Positions 1 to 10,400 of a stretch of DNA of 64,000 nt are shown in pieces. Source of the stretch: PALSA-505 sp963762615 (GTDB lineage: Bacteria > Actinomycetota > Actinomycetes > Streptosporangiales > Streptosporangiaceae). A program made the position numbers and the translations under genes. Positions within the stretch are counted from its first letter, which is position 1, and every line of letters begins with the position of its first letter. The stretch spans positions 1 to 64,000 of the forward strand of contig CAVXLG010000008.1 of the NCBI GenBank assembly GCA_963762615.1, given 5' to 3'. The notes under the pieces are model-generated. The model searched no databases and was not told where the DNA came from. It saw only the letters and a list, made by a program, of their open reading frames with translations.

Positions 1-1326
1 GCCTTCCTGCCTGAAAGGCCCGCCGTTACCGGCCACGGTGTAGATGTCGCCGTCGGTCATCGGCTTGCGGTAGAACGTGCCGGATTTGGCCGCGACCACC
101 CGGACCCGGTTGGCGGCAAAGTCGGCGATCACCAGGTTTCCGTCGCCGTCGAACGTCACGCCGCCTAGGTCGATGCCGATCTGGGCCACGGTGGCCGGTC
201 CCCGTCCCTTGAGGAGCCCGGGGTGCCGTTGCCCGCGACGGTGTAATGTTTCCGGCGGTCATCCGCTTGCGGTAGAACGTGCCCGACTTGGCCGCCACCA
301 TCCGGATCCGGTAGTTGTTGGCGTCGTAAATCGCCAGGTTGCCCGCGCCATCCACCGCGACGGCGACCGTGAAGGAGCTCAGTTCGGCCGCGGTGGCCGG
401 TCCGCCGTCTCCGGAGAAGCCCGCCTTACCGTTCCCGGCGACCGTGTAGATCTGGTCGGCGGTCATGGCCTGGCCGTAGAAGGTGCCGGTGCTGGCGGCC
501 ACGACCCGGATCCGGTTGTTGCCGCTGTCGTCGATGACCAGGTTGCCATGGTGATCCACCGTGACGGCGGACGGGCTGAGCCCGGCCGCGGTGGCCGGTC
601 CGCCGTCTCCGGAGAAGCCCGCCTTACCGTTCCCGGCGACCGTGTAGATGTGTCGGCGGTCATGGCCTGGCCGTAGAAGGTGCCGGTGCTGGCGGCCACG
701 ACCCGGATCCGGTTGTTGCCGCCGTCGTCGATGACCAGGTTGCCATGGTGATCCACCGCGACAGACGCGCCCCTCAGTTCGGCCGCGGTGGCCGGTCCGC
801 CGTCTCCGGAGAAGCCCGCCTTACCGTTCCCGGCGACCGTGTAGATGTGGTCGGCGGTCATGGCCTGGCCGTAGAAGGTGCCGGTACTGGCCGCTGCCAC
901 CCGGACCCGGTCGTTCCCGCTGTCGCCGATGACCAGGTTGCCATGCTGGTCTGCCGCTACCCTGCACGTCTGCATGCCCGCGTTGACCGCCAGCCCGCCG
1001 TCGTCGCCCAGCGGCGCGTTGTACGAGCCTGCGGGTGTGGTCAGCCAGTCGGTCGCTGGCTTGATCTTCCGCACCACAGCCCAGTCGGCGATGTACAGGT
1101 TGCCGTCGCCGAACGACGCCCCGCAGGGAGTCGTCACAGCCCCGCGTTCTCCGCCGGGCCGCCCATGCCGCCTGCCACCGTCGATATCAGCCCGGCCCCC
1201 GCCACGGCCGGCCCGCCGGCTCCCGGCCGACGCCGCCGCGAGCGCCCGGCCCAGCGCGGCCACCGCGGACACCGCGGACAGCCTGCGCCTTACCGTGGTC
1301 CCCTGCGCGCCTCTGATGACGTTCAC
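1..1326 (-). pseudogene. Secreted NHL-repeat beta-propeller protein, frameshifted and cut by the window edge
   Basis: The reading runs leftwards from a GTG at 1326, preceded by a GAGGGAG ribosome site, and leaves the window at base 1. After a signal-like N-terminus come NHL-type units of about 66 residues with recurring motifs HGNLVI, NNRIRVV, GTFYGQAMTAD and IYTVAGNGKAGFSGDGGPA. Such propellers are usually exported binding or scaffold proteins; no ligand can be inferred. The frame breaks at least three times: a compensated pair near 1140-1240, one missing base near 651 (the parallel unit near 850 has the extra G) and another indel near 245. Either a decayed gene or indel errors in a repeat-rich region. 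Confidence 0.75.
395..930 (-). repeat. Three ~198-bp tandem units within the NHL gene
   Basis: Corresponding points lie at 464, 661 and 859, a period of 197-198 bp. The stretches starting at 464 and 661 are almost identical for about 100 bases, more than selection on the propeller fold needs, which suggests recent unit duplication or gene conversion. The one-base difference in period is the frameshift near 651. Confidence 0.8.
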
Positions 1327-1728
1327 GGCACACTCCCTCGACCGCGGTCTTGCCTGGCGTGCCGGCCGCGCTCACCAGTTAGACGCGCGGTGCCCGGTTG
1401 CGGATATCCGCCGCGCCGGCGATCACCGCCTGACCGAGGCTGATGCCGCCGGGCCCCGGCGGCCCGTGGACGGCGAGCACACCGGGCTCCGCTCGCCCTT
1501 CTGGCGGAACTGATGGCTGACTTGACCCCACTCGGCGGGCCGCGTCCGGCGGGGCTCCCCCTCTTGACCTGCCCCCAACCGGCTTAGCGTGCGTTTCCGT
1601 TCCATTGCAGGTCGCCCCCCAACTCCTGGAACCTCCGGGCACTGATGCGGGTTCCCCGCCCGGCCTTTCTCCGCGCGCTAACGCCTGGAGCGCCACCACC
1701 GTCCCGGACGCCACCAGGGCCTAGGGCC

Positions 1729-2479
1729 CTACTGTGCTGTGCTGCTCTCAGCAGCGAGCTTGCTGGTCAGGCGCGACCACTGTTCCAGGTCGGCGAGAAG
1801 CTCGCCGGTCATCTGGACGCCGGCCGGGAAAAGCTGGCTGAACAGCTCGGCTGCGGACATGCGCCGGGCTGGCGGGTGAGGGCCCGGCGGCTCCGGGGCA
1901 GCGAGCCTGCTGGGGGAGGGTCCCGGCGGCGCGGCGGGCTGGGGGGATCTGCCTGGCGGCGGCGCGCTGGCCTGCTGACCACTGGTACACCCCGGACCTG
2001 ATCCGGTCGAGCTGGCCGTCGCGGCAGAGCGCGGAGCTGGCCGCGCTCACCTGGGCGCGGGTCACCCGGTTCCCGGACAGCTCAACAACCTGGTCGAAGC
2101 CGAGCGGCCGGTCCGCTTCGGCGTGTATCGCCAGGACGAGGGAGATAACGCTGTCGTGGGCCGCGGCGCTTGCGCCGGGAGGACCGGCCGGGCCGGGCGG
2201 TGCCCTGGGGGGCGCGGGGGTGTCCTCGCGCTGCGGGCCGGACCAGAACTGCGCGGGCGTGACGCCGACCAGCCGGGCGGCCTTGTCCACCAGGGCCGGG
2301 TCAGCGCGGCCTAGCTGGGAGCGGATCACGCGCACTGTCCCGCCTCGCGGTCCGCGGAAGACAGTGTGCAGGTGATCTTCCCCGCGCTGCGTGAACCCCC
2401 ACACGGCCAGCTGCGCCACGAAGTCGCGGCAGGTCGGGTGCGGTCCTGCGAAGTCCTGGGCGTCCATCGGCTCGGGCAT
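1729..2479 (-). pseudogene. HicA-like plus winged-helix hypothetical protein, one frameshift
   Basis: Start chosen at the ATG at 2479 (MPEPMDAQDF), which has GGAG seven bases upstream; a longer in-frame extension has none. Residues about 14-75 (CRDFVAQLAVWGF, DHLHTVFRGPRGG, VRVIRSQLG) resemble the HicA-type fold, with a His near the expected catalytic place; the middle (RPLGFDQVVELSG to SALCRDGQLDRI) looks like a winged helix. After about base 1960 the frame is lost; the other frame gives a sensible tail (MSAAELFSQLFPAG) ending at the TAG at 1729. It is divergent from the XRE regulator. A toxin-like role is only inference. Confidence 0.5.
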
Positions 2480-2570
2480 ACTCTGACTCCAGATCGGGGT
2501 TAACAACCACTCTTGCATAGAGTACACTACGGGTCAGACTAGTTATCAACTACGTTTTGGATTCGGAGCG
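2480..2570. promoter_or_regulatory. AT-rich divergent promoter region
   Basis: This short stretch between the leftward HicA-like gene and the rightward XRE gene is far richer in A and T than its surroundings. On the minus strand TTGATA, about 17 bases, then TGTACT could be -35/-10 boxes. A shared regulatory region is likely from the divergent layout; the boxes are a guess. Confidence 0.4.
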
Positions 2571-3236
2571 ATGGCCGGCTCACGAAGACAAGTTCACCGG
2601 CATCGACCAGAACATTGCGGCGAACCTGCGCACCTACCGTGAGGCAGGCAACATCAGCCAGGAGAGCTCGCCCAGCGGATGAGCGACCGCGGGTTCGGGT
2701 TCAGCCAGGCGACGATCTGGAAGATCGAAAGCGGGCAGCGGCCCGTCGGGCGAGCGAACTGGTCGCCCTGGCCGACTCCCTCGATGTCCTGTCCGTCATC
2801 AGCCTGACCTACGACCCGGCGTCGCTCGGCATAACGCCACGCTGCGGCAGGCAAACCGGAAAGCTTACGCGCCGCCTACGAGGCGGTGAAACAGGCGGCG
2901 GCTGCCTACATCGAGGCGCAGTTCGAGCTGGTGGTCGCAGCCCGCGAGGCCCACGACGACGGCCTCACTGTGAGCGAACTGCACACCTCGTGGCTCAGCA
3001 CCCCGCCGGAAGAGGCGGTCATCCAGGCACGGGTCGAGACCGACCAGGAGGGGGCCGGGAAGAGCAGGTCAACGCCGAGATCGGCAAAGGCTTGGACGCG
3101 CTGCGCGCGGCCAAGCGCTCGGGGCCGGCCCTCCGCATCCAAGACGTCGAGGTCGGCGGCGGCGAACCGTTCCCGCTTGGACACCCCCGTCGGCCGGCGA
3201 ACACGCACCGAGGCGCAGCCGGATGAGAGCGCCTGA
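2571..3236 (+). pseudogene. XRE-family helix-turn-helix regulator, several frameshifts
   Basis: Corrected for single-base indels, this is one protein of about 220 residues: start near PAHEDKFTGIDQNIAANLR, then an HTH_3 domain (EELAQRMSDRGFGFSQATIW, KIESGQRPVR, SELVALADSLDV), a long helical segment (ANRKAYAAYEAVKQAAAAY, EAQFELVVAAREAHDDG) and a C-terminus containing EEQVNAEIGKGLDALRAAKR and IQDVEVGGGEP. Indels lie near 2575, 2668, 2746, 2835 and 3050-3070. The family regulates transcription through its N-terminal DNA-binding domain; target unknown. No single frame covers it, so it is non-functional as written unless the indels are sequencing errors. Confidence 0.7.
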
Positions 3237-3264
3237 CGCGGGACCAGGATCGAGCCCCGTTGGG

Positions 3265-3512
3265 CTAGCCGATCCAGAGGAGGTCGAAGATCCGGATCAG
3301 CTCGGCGGTGTAGTCAACGTGGAAGGTAGCAGGCCCCACCCGGCGCCGAAGGTGGTGCGCCGGTAGGCGGGATCGTCGCCGGGCGGCATCACGGCCGCGT
3401 CCAGGGTTGCTACCAGGTCCGCGACCCGCTCGACCAAGGCGTCGAAGGCGGCCGCGGGCAAGCCATGGAGCTGGGCGAGGGCCTAGCCCTCGAACCGGAC
3501 CTGGTAGGTCAC
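3265..3512 (-). pseudogene. RelE/ParE-like small protein, interrupted
   Basis: From a GTG at 3512 the reading is VTYQVRFEG, then TAG (3483-3485) where relatives have Leu, then ALAQLHGLPAAAFDALVERV, DAAVMPPGDDPAYRRTTFGA, and after an indel near 3320-3340 TAELIRIFDLLWIG and stop. The shape (short strand, long helix, basic strand) suits a RelE/ParE-type ribonuclease or gyrase toxin, and placement directly behind a DUF6247 gene is usual in actinomycetes. Two or more lesions make this copy dead as written. Confidence 0.55.
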
Positions 3513-3820
3513 CGCCGGTGCAGGCGGGCCGGCAGTACGGCACGATCTCCTCGATCGGCACCGACCCGCCAGGCTCCCAGCCCGGACCACCTCGCGCACG
3601 CCGGCGAGCCGGGCCTCAAACCCGGGCGCCGTATACGCGGCCGCAGTGAGCCGCCACAGCCGCAGCAGGTATTCAGCGCCCGGTACCTCCACGTGGCGGC
3701 GGCCTCCGCGGCGGCCGCGATGTACTCGGCACGGAACTGCTCATGGAACCGCTCCGGCAGCACCCGCATGATCTCGACCGGGTCGTCCGGGTCAGATTCG
3801 GCTACCGGCTGGGCGCTCAT
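3509..3820 (-). pseudogene. DUF6247 family protein, frameshifted (putative antitoxin partner)
   Basis: The N-terminus is typical of DUF6247: MSAQPVAESDPDDPVEIM, VLPERFHEQFRAEYIAAAAE, WRYRALN. The frame is then lost near 3655; the neighbouring frame continues LLRLWRLTAAAYTAPGFEAR and LAGVREVVRAG, and a third frame gives PIEEIVPYCRPA. Its end overlaps the start of the RelE-like gene, as in translationally coupled toxin-antitoxin pairs. DUF6247 has no proven function; the antitoxin idea rests on layout. Confidence 0.7.
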
Positions 3821-3888
3821 GCTGCCAGGCTACCGCCCTGACCTTCCAGATGCTGAGTGATAGCACACCGCGGTCCCCGGGGACGAAA

Positions 3889-3913
3889 CCTTCAGTCAGG
3901 CTGAACCCACGGC
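3889..3913 (-). repeat. Dispersed palindromic repeat, copy 1
   Basis: Read on the minus strand this is GCCGTGGGTTCAGCCTGACT followed by GAAGG. It matches copies at 7204 and 39283 over 23 bases with one mismatch and is inverted relative to both. The core TTCAG-N5-CTGAA is a hyphenated palindrome. With copy 2 it encloses the tyrosine recombinase and ISKra4 genes. Confidence 0.8.
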
Positions 3914-4207
3914 CGAAAAAAACTGGGTGATGCTCCGCTTTATCACCCGGTCTCCTCGGTGCCCGTCGTTTACCATTCCCGGGCCCGGATGCAGCGATCG
4001 CCGCCGAGCTGCCGAGTGCTCGATGACGTCGAACCCGCGCTGTTGCGCCCAGGCCTACGAGGTCTGATGGGCCGGATAGATCTGCTAAAGCCTGCTAGGC
4101 GGAAGCGCTGAGGCCGCGCCAGCTCCGGCCGCGACGCCCGTGACGGATCGGCTCCAGGCCGTAAACGTAGCGGCCGGGCCACGGAGGGCCGCCGGGAGTG
4201 TGTCCGG
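3914..4207. other. Intergenic region downstream of the recombinase
   Basis: No convincing gene on either strand. Open frames here are in extensions past the recombinase stop and have no recognisable motif. Confidence 0.4.
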
Positions 4208-5297
4208 TCAGGCGAGATAGGCCGCGACCGCGTAGGCGGCGTTGCGGTCCAGGCTGTCCCGGGCGTGGTCGTAGCGGCGGGTGGTCCGGGGGTCCTTGTG
4301 CCCGGCGTAGTCCTGCACGTCGCGGAGGCTCGCGCCGGCGTCGAGGGCCAAGGTGATCGCCGAGTGCCGCAGGCAGTGCGGCGACAGCCGGTCCCAGGCC
4401 TCGATGCCTGCGGCGCGGGCGAGGCGGCGGACCAGTTCCCACAGGTGGCCCTGGCGCAGCCGGCCGCCGGTGGCGGTGGCCAGCAGCGGCCCGGCCAGCT
4501 GCCGCGGGCCGGCCAGCCCGGCGCGGCGGGCCCGGTCGGCGAGGTAGGCATCCAGCGCGGCCGCGGTGGCCGGGGTCAGCGGCACCTTGGCCCTGCGGGC
4601 GCCCTTGCGGGTCACCCGCAGCACCCGGTGGCCGGTGTCGGCGCCCAGGTCGGCGACGTCGGCGGCGCAGGCCTCATCGACCCGCAGGGCATTGTGCAGC
4701 AGCAGCCGGATCACCGCCGCGGTGCGCAGCGCCTGCGGCCCGCGGTCGGCGTCGGCGGCCGCGACCAGGGCGCGGGCCTGCTCGCGGTCCAGGCCGATGG
4801 TGGCGGTGTAGTCCGGGTCCACCACCGGCCGCGCCACCCCCGCAGTCGGGATCCGGTCGACCAGGTCGTGGGCGGCGCAGTACCGGTAGAAGCTGGACAG
4901 CGCCGACAGCCGCCGCCGGACGCTGGCGGACTCCGCGCCCGGCGTCCTGCTGCCCGGCCGCCCACATGTCCACGTGCACCCGGCCCGCCTCGAGCACGTC
5001 CACGCCGCGCTCGGCCAGCCAGGCCAGCCAGGCCCGCAGGTCACCGGCGTAGGCGCGGCGGGTCCGGGCCGAGCGCAGGCTCATCAGCCAGGCCGCAGCC
5101 AGCAGCTCCTCCCGCTCGCGCAGCCCGGCCATCACCGGCAGCTCGGCGCGCGTGCGCGCGAGCAGCTCGGCGGCGATCGCCACGGCCTCAGCGGGCGGGC
5201 ACCCGCCGGGCACCAGCTCGCCGCCCGCCGCCACGGCCGCCGCTGCGGTCACCATTTCCTGGGCACCTCCCATGCCGCGGATGGTAACGGCGGGCAC
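4208..5297 (-). pseudogene. Tyrosine recombinase (XerC/D-like integrase), one frameshift
   Basis: About 363 residues when one indel near 4955-4965 is corrected. The N-terminal core-binding part holds SARTRRAYAGDLRAWLAWLA; after the frame change come SVRRRLSALSSFYRYCAAHD and the catalytic domain. The active-site set is present: Arg in LLHNALRVDEAC, HCLRH (His-x-x-Arg), GHKDPRTTRRYDH (second His and the nucleophile Tyr). The enzyme family cuts and rejoins DNA at short att or dif-like sites. It lies between inverted copies of a 23-25-bp repeat with an ISKra4 transposase behind it, so it may be cargo of a composite element. No excisionase-like gene is seen. Confidence 0.85.
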
Positions 5298-5380
5298 CGA
5301 CAGAACCGGGTGATAGCGGGTTATCAGGGTGTGCGACGTGAGAGTAGGGAAGGGGAGAAGGAACAGCGTGTGCCGCTAGT

Positions 5381-5402
5381 CTGGAAGTGTTTAGACTTCC
5401 AG
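5381..5402 (+). promoter_or_regulatory. 8-bp inverted repeat upstream of the ISKra4 genes
   Basis: CTGGAAGT, loop GTTTAG, ACTTCCAG: a perfect 8-bp stem ending ten bases before the GTG start of the DUF6788 gene. Its place suggests a terminal-repeat or operator site of the element, or an RNA hairpin controlling translation of its first gene. Confidence 0.6.
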
Positions 5403-5412
5403 ACGGAGGACT

Positions 5413-5826
5413 GTGACTGAGGCGTCCTTGCCGGAACTGGAGCAGCAGCGGGCGCGGCTGTTGCGCGGCTGGCCGCGACCGGGGACTTCCGGCGTGGCAG
5501 CGTTAACGCCACCTACCGCAGGTGCGGCAAGCCGAACTGCGCGTGCGCGCGGCCTGGTCATCCTGGCCACGGGCCGCGGTGGCTGTGGACCCGGTCGGCG
5601 GGCGGCAGGACGCGCAGCCGCCAGCTGTCGGCCGCCGAGCTGGACAAGGTCCGCGCGGAGCTGGCGGCTACAGGAGTTCGCCGCGCTGTCGGAGCAGATC
5701 GTGGAGGTGAACGAGGCGATCTGCGAGGCCAGGCCGGTCCTGCCCGCCGCCGGCGAGTCCCCGGCCGGGCCGGCCGGGGAAAGGGGGGTCAGCGCCGCGT
5801 CCAGGCGGAGATCACCGCCGAGGTAG
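5413..5826 (+). pseudogene. DUF6788 family accessory protein of an ISKra4 element, frameshifted
   Basis: GTG start gives MTEASLPELEQQRARLLRG, and across indels near 5468 and 5570 GSVNATYRRCGKPNCACA, SRQLSAAELDKVRAELAA and EFAALSEQIVEVNEAICEAR. The CGKPNCAC cysteine pattern and length near 130 residues match DUF6788, which in actinobacteria commonly sits directly upstream of ISKra4 transposases. A role in transposition is inferred from that pairing only. Confidence 0.65.
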
Positions 5827-5834
5827 CGCGCCTG

Positions 5835-7156
5835 GCGGCTGGCGCGGCCGTTCGCTGGACGCCGGCAACGGGCTGGATGCGGTGGAGCTGGCGATCCGCA
5901 CCGCGATGACCCGGCTGGGCGGCTGCCTGCTGGAAGGCCTGCTGGGCCTGGATGCCGGTCACCGCGGCCCGCGGGTGGACTGCGGAGCCGGTCACCAGGC
6001 GGAATTCGTCTCTTACCGCGGAAAGACCATCGACACCGTACTGGGCCCGTTCAGCTCCGCCGGGCCTGGTACCACTGCGCTGCCTGCGGGCACGGCCTGG
6101 CGCCCCGGGACGCCGAGCTTGGCATCGAGAAGGGCTCGCTGTCGCCCGGCCTGGCCAGGATGACCGCCCGGGCCGCGGCCGCGGTGCCGTTCGCCAAGGC
6201 CGCCGGCCTGCTCGCGGAACTGGCCGGCGTCGGCCTGGCGGTCAAGCGGGTCGAGCGGTCCGCCGAAGCGGCCGGCGCCGCGGCCGGCCGCCATCAGCGC
6301 CGAGGCCGACGCGATCTGCTCCCGCCAGGTGGTCCCGGTGCCGCCGCGGCCCCGGTGCCGGACATGCTCTACATCGCCGTCGACGGCACCGGCGTGCCAT
6401 GGTGCCCGCTACCGGGGCCGGGCCGGAAAGGCCAGAGACGGCGGGCCCGCACCCGCGAGGCAAAGGTGGCCTGCCTGTTCACCCAGACCAGCACCGACGA
6501 TGACGGCCTCCCCGTCCGCGACCCGGGCTCCTCCACCTACCTGGCCACCTTCGAGCCCGCCGAGCGGTTCGGCCAGCTCGTGGACGCCGAGGCCCGCCGC
6601 CGCGGCAGCGAGCACATCCGCCAGCTCGTCGTGCTCGGCGACGGCGCAGCGTGGATCTGGAACCTCGCCGATGAGCTGCTTTCCCGCCGCCACCCAGATC
6701 GTCGACCTCTACCACGCCCGCGAGCACGTCCACGAACTCGCCAACCTCGCCGCCCGGCTGCTCGCGGGCACCGCGAAGACTGGCTCGCCGCCCGCATCGC
6801 CGAACTCGACACCGGTGACATCGACGCCGTCATCGCCGCCGGCCGGGACCTGAGCTTCACCGGCTCCCTGGCCCGCGAACGCGACAAGGCCCTGGGCTAC
6901 TTCAAGCCAACGCCCACCGCATGCGCTACCAGCATTTCCGCAAGCTCGGCATGTTCGTCGGCTCCGGCGCCGTCGAAGCCGGCTGCAAAGCCGTCATCGG
7001 CCAGCGACTGAAACTATCGGGCATGCGCTGGAACATCCCCGGCGCCACCAGCATCGCCACCCTGCGCTGCCAGCAAGCCAGCAACCGCTGGGAGAAATCT
7101 GGAAGCGCCCCCACAACCAGACACCAGCCCCCCACCCACTCAGGCAGGCAAGCTGA
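5835..7156 (+). pseudogene. ISKra4-family transposase, multiple frameshifts
   Basis: Merging frames gives one DDE transposase: LDAVELAIRTAMTRLGGCLL, EGLLGLDAGHRGPRVDCGAG, YHCAACGHGLAPRDAELGIE, SPGLARMTARAAAAVPFAKA, VPDMLYIAVDGTGVP (first catalytic Asp), HIRQLVVLGDGAAWIWNLAD (second Asp), TQIVDLYHAREHVHELANLA, GMFVGSGAVEAGCKAVIGQR (catalytic Glu) and LKLSGMRWNIPGA. Indels occur near 5790, 6050, 6285, 6410, 6680, 6765, 6905 and 7100. The last frame reaches a TGA at 7154-7156. Catalytic residues are all visible but no single frame is long enough, so this copy is inactive as written. Confidence 0.85.
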
Positions 7157-7203
7157 TCTTGCTATCTACAAAATTGGCGCACACCCGGGCCATCACCCGC
7201 TCC

Positions 7204-7277
7204 GCCGTGAGTTCAGCCTGACTGAAAGTTCCGCACCGCGAACCCGCGGCTGTCCGGGAGCTGGCCGCCGCGATCAG
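7204..7277 (+). repeat. Dispersed repeat, copy 2 (extended 74-bp form)
   Basis: Bases 7204-7226 are identical to 39283-39305, and the ungapped match continues to 7277 (37 of the next 51 bases, ending CCGCGATCAG in both). Copy 1 at 3889 is the inverted partner. It may be an IS terminus or a family of structured noncoding repeats; no gene is seen in it. Confidence 0.75.
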
Positions 7278-7446
7278 ATAGTCAGCCGGGCCGGCCGGTT
7301 ACCTGCGGGTCAGGCGCGAGAGTTCGAAAGCTCGCGGCCGTCCGGCGCGCCGCTGACCGTATTTCCCTCAGCGGCGGGCGCTGTTCCGATTCGTCCCGCC
7401 TGCCGCTGTACGGCATGCTGAATGTCTGCCATAGGGGGTGGGCTGC

Positions 7447-10400
7447 ATGCGCCGGAAGGAGTTTGCGGCGGTGTGGGCAGGGCTGGGTTCCCTGCTCTTG
7501 GCCCTGCTGGCGGTAGTGTCCGGCCTGGCGGTGAATGCCGTGCCGCCGAGATGGAAATGGGCGCATGACTGGTGGCTGCTGTCGGGCGTTGCCGCGGGTC
7601 TGTGCTGGCTGCCGTCGCGGTAGCCGTGATTCAGGCACACTCGCCGGGCAGTGGTGAGCAGCCAGGTGGTCCGGCGGTCTGGTTCGGCAAGATCAGAGGT
7701 CGCACGGTAAACATCCATGTGGCTGCGCAGACTGTCCCCGGCACGGAGAAGCGGCCGGAGCCGGCGATGGCGGCGGCGGGGCGGCCGCTAGCTGAGGTGG
7801 AGGACCCGTTCGCCTCGAGGTGCACCGGGCCATGCAGCCCGAAGACCCGCCGCCCGGGCTGGAAGAATTGCCGCCGTACATTCAGCGCGAACATGACACG
7901 AAGCTGGGGCTGGTGGTGCGAGCGGCGGCGGAGGGCAGAAGCGGGATCGCGGTGCTGGTCGGCGGGTCCTCGACGGGCAAGACCCGGGCCTGCTGGGAAG
8001 CACTGCAGCCGCTGCGGGACCGGCCCGAAAAGTGGCGGCTGTGGCATCCGATCGACCCGGCCCGCCCCGATGCTGCGCTGCGAGAGCTGCCGACCATCGG
8101 GCCGCGGACGGTGGTGTGGCTGAATGAGGCTCAGTTCTACCTCGACGTTGCTGACGGCGGGCTGGGCGAGAGGGTCGCCGCCGGGCTGCGGGAGCTGCTG
8201 CGGGACTCGGCCCGGGCCCCGGTGCTGGTGCTGGCCACGCTGTGGCTTGAATTCTGGGACGGTCTGACTGCGCGCCGGGCGGGCGTCGCCGACGCGCATG
8301 CCCAGGCGCGAGAACTGCTGGACGGCCACGACATCACCGTGCCTAAGCATCGACCCCAGCGGAGCTGCGGCGGCTGGTCGAGATGGGGGACCCGCGGCTG
8401 GCCCAGGCCGCCGCCGGGGCGCAGGACGGGCAGGTCATCCAGTTCCTGGCCGGAGCGCCCGAGCTACTGGCCCAGTACCGAAACGCGACGCCTGCGGCCG
8501 CGGCGCTGATCAACGCAGCGATGGATGCCCGCCGCCTGGGTATGGGGATCGGCTTGCCGCAGGCCTTCCTGAAAGCAGCGGCGACCGGGCCGCGCCCGGG
8601 TACCTGACCGACACCGAATGGGACGCCCTGGGCGGGGACCGGCTGGACAAACCTGGCCAATTTGGGCGTCCCCTGCAAAGGCGTCCGTGGGCCGCTGGCC
8701 CGCATCCGTCCTCGCCCGGCCAGATCCCGCGCACCCGGGCCCGGCTCCCGGGACAGCGATGAGCAGCTGGCTGGCGGCCCGGCCAGCATCGCGGGCGTGC
8801 CGCTGTACCGGCTCGCGGATTACCTGGATCAGCACGGCCGACACCACCGCGAGGGCCAGTTCCCCCCGGCAGGCTTCTGGGCCGCAGCGGCCGGTCACGC
8901 CTTCCCCCGGGACCAGGCCACGCTCGGTGATGCCGCAGGCGCCCGCGGCCTGTACCGTGACGCCGCCCAGCTCCACAAAAACGCTGCCGCCTGCGGCAAC
9001 CTCCGCGCTGTTCTCTACCTCAGCGACCCTCCGCACAACCTCTGCACTGATGTCCGCCCCGTGCGCTGGGCCGCCGCGCACGTCTCTCGACGACCCGTAC
9101 GCCGTGGCCGGGCTGCTGGACAGCCTGCGAATGGCGGGCGCGGCGGGGCAGGCCGCCGCGCTGCTGCGCCGTGATCCGGCCGCGCACGTCCCCCTCGACA
9201 GCCCGGGCGGTGTCGCCTTCCTGCTGGGCATCCTGCGGGAAGCGGGTGCGGAGCAGCAGGTCACCGCGCTGCTGCGCCGTGATCCGGCCGCGCACGTCTC
9301 TCTCGACGACCCGGGCGGCGTGGCCACGCTGCTGAACACGCTGAGGGGCAGATTGCGGGGGGCGGATGCGGAGCAGCAGGCCGCCGCGCTGCTGCGCCGT
9401 GATCCGGCCGCGCACGCCTCCCTCGACAGCCCGTACGTCGTGGCCGACCTGCTGGACAGCCTGCGAATGGCGGGCGCCGAGGAGCAGGCCACGGCGCTGG
9501 CCGATCGCGCCGCCGCGCACGTCCCCCTGACGACCCGGGCGCCGTGGCCGACCTGCTGGACAGCCTGCGAAGGGCAGGCGCTCTGGCCACGCTGCTGGGC
9601 AGCCTGTGGGGGGCGGGCACGGAGCAGCAGGTCACCACCGCGCTGCTGCGCCGTGATCCCGCCGCGCACGTCCCCCTCGACGATCCGGGCGCCGTGGCCA
9701 GGCTGCTGGGCATCCTGCGGGAGGCGGGCGCGGAGCGGCAGGTCACCGCGCTGGCCGATCGCGCCGCCGCGCACGTCCCCCTCGACGACCCGGGCGCCGT
9801 GGCCAGGCTGCTGGACAGCCTGCAGGAGGCGGGCGCGGAGCGGCAGGTCACCGCGCTGGCCGACCGCGCCGCCGCGCACGTCCCGCTCGACGACCCGTAC
9901 GCCGTGGCCAGGCTGCTGGACAGCCTGCGGGAGGCGGAGCAGGTCACCGCGCTGCTGCGCCGTGATCCCGCCGCGCACGCCTTCCTCGACGAACCGGCGG
10001 CGGGCCGTCCTGCTGGACGGCCTGCGAATGGCGGGCGCGGAGCAGCAGGTCACCGCGCTGCTGCGCCGTGATCCCGCCGCGCACGCCTTCCTCGACCACC
10101 CGGGCGGCGTGGCCGACCTGCTGGACGGCCTGCGAATGGCGGGCGCGGAGCAGCAGGTCACCGCGCTGGCCGACCGCGCCGCCGCGCACGCCTTCCTCGA
10201 CCACCCGTACGCCGTGGCCAAGCTGCTGGACAGCCTGCGGGAGGCGGGCGCCGAGGAGCAGGTCACCGCGCTGGCCGACCGCGCCGCCGCGCACGCCTTC
10301 CTCGACCACCCGTACGCCGTGGCCAAGCTGCTGGACAGCCTGCGGGAGGCGGGCGCCGAGGAGCAGGTCACCGCGCTGGCCGATCGGCTGCCGGGGGCAG

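Noticed and set aside
8464..10371. Long repetitive minus-strand frame opposite the repeat NTPase
   Set aside because: The repeats come from the plus-strand coding repeats; the minus reading is a Ser/Arg/Ala shadow.
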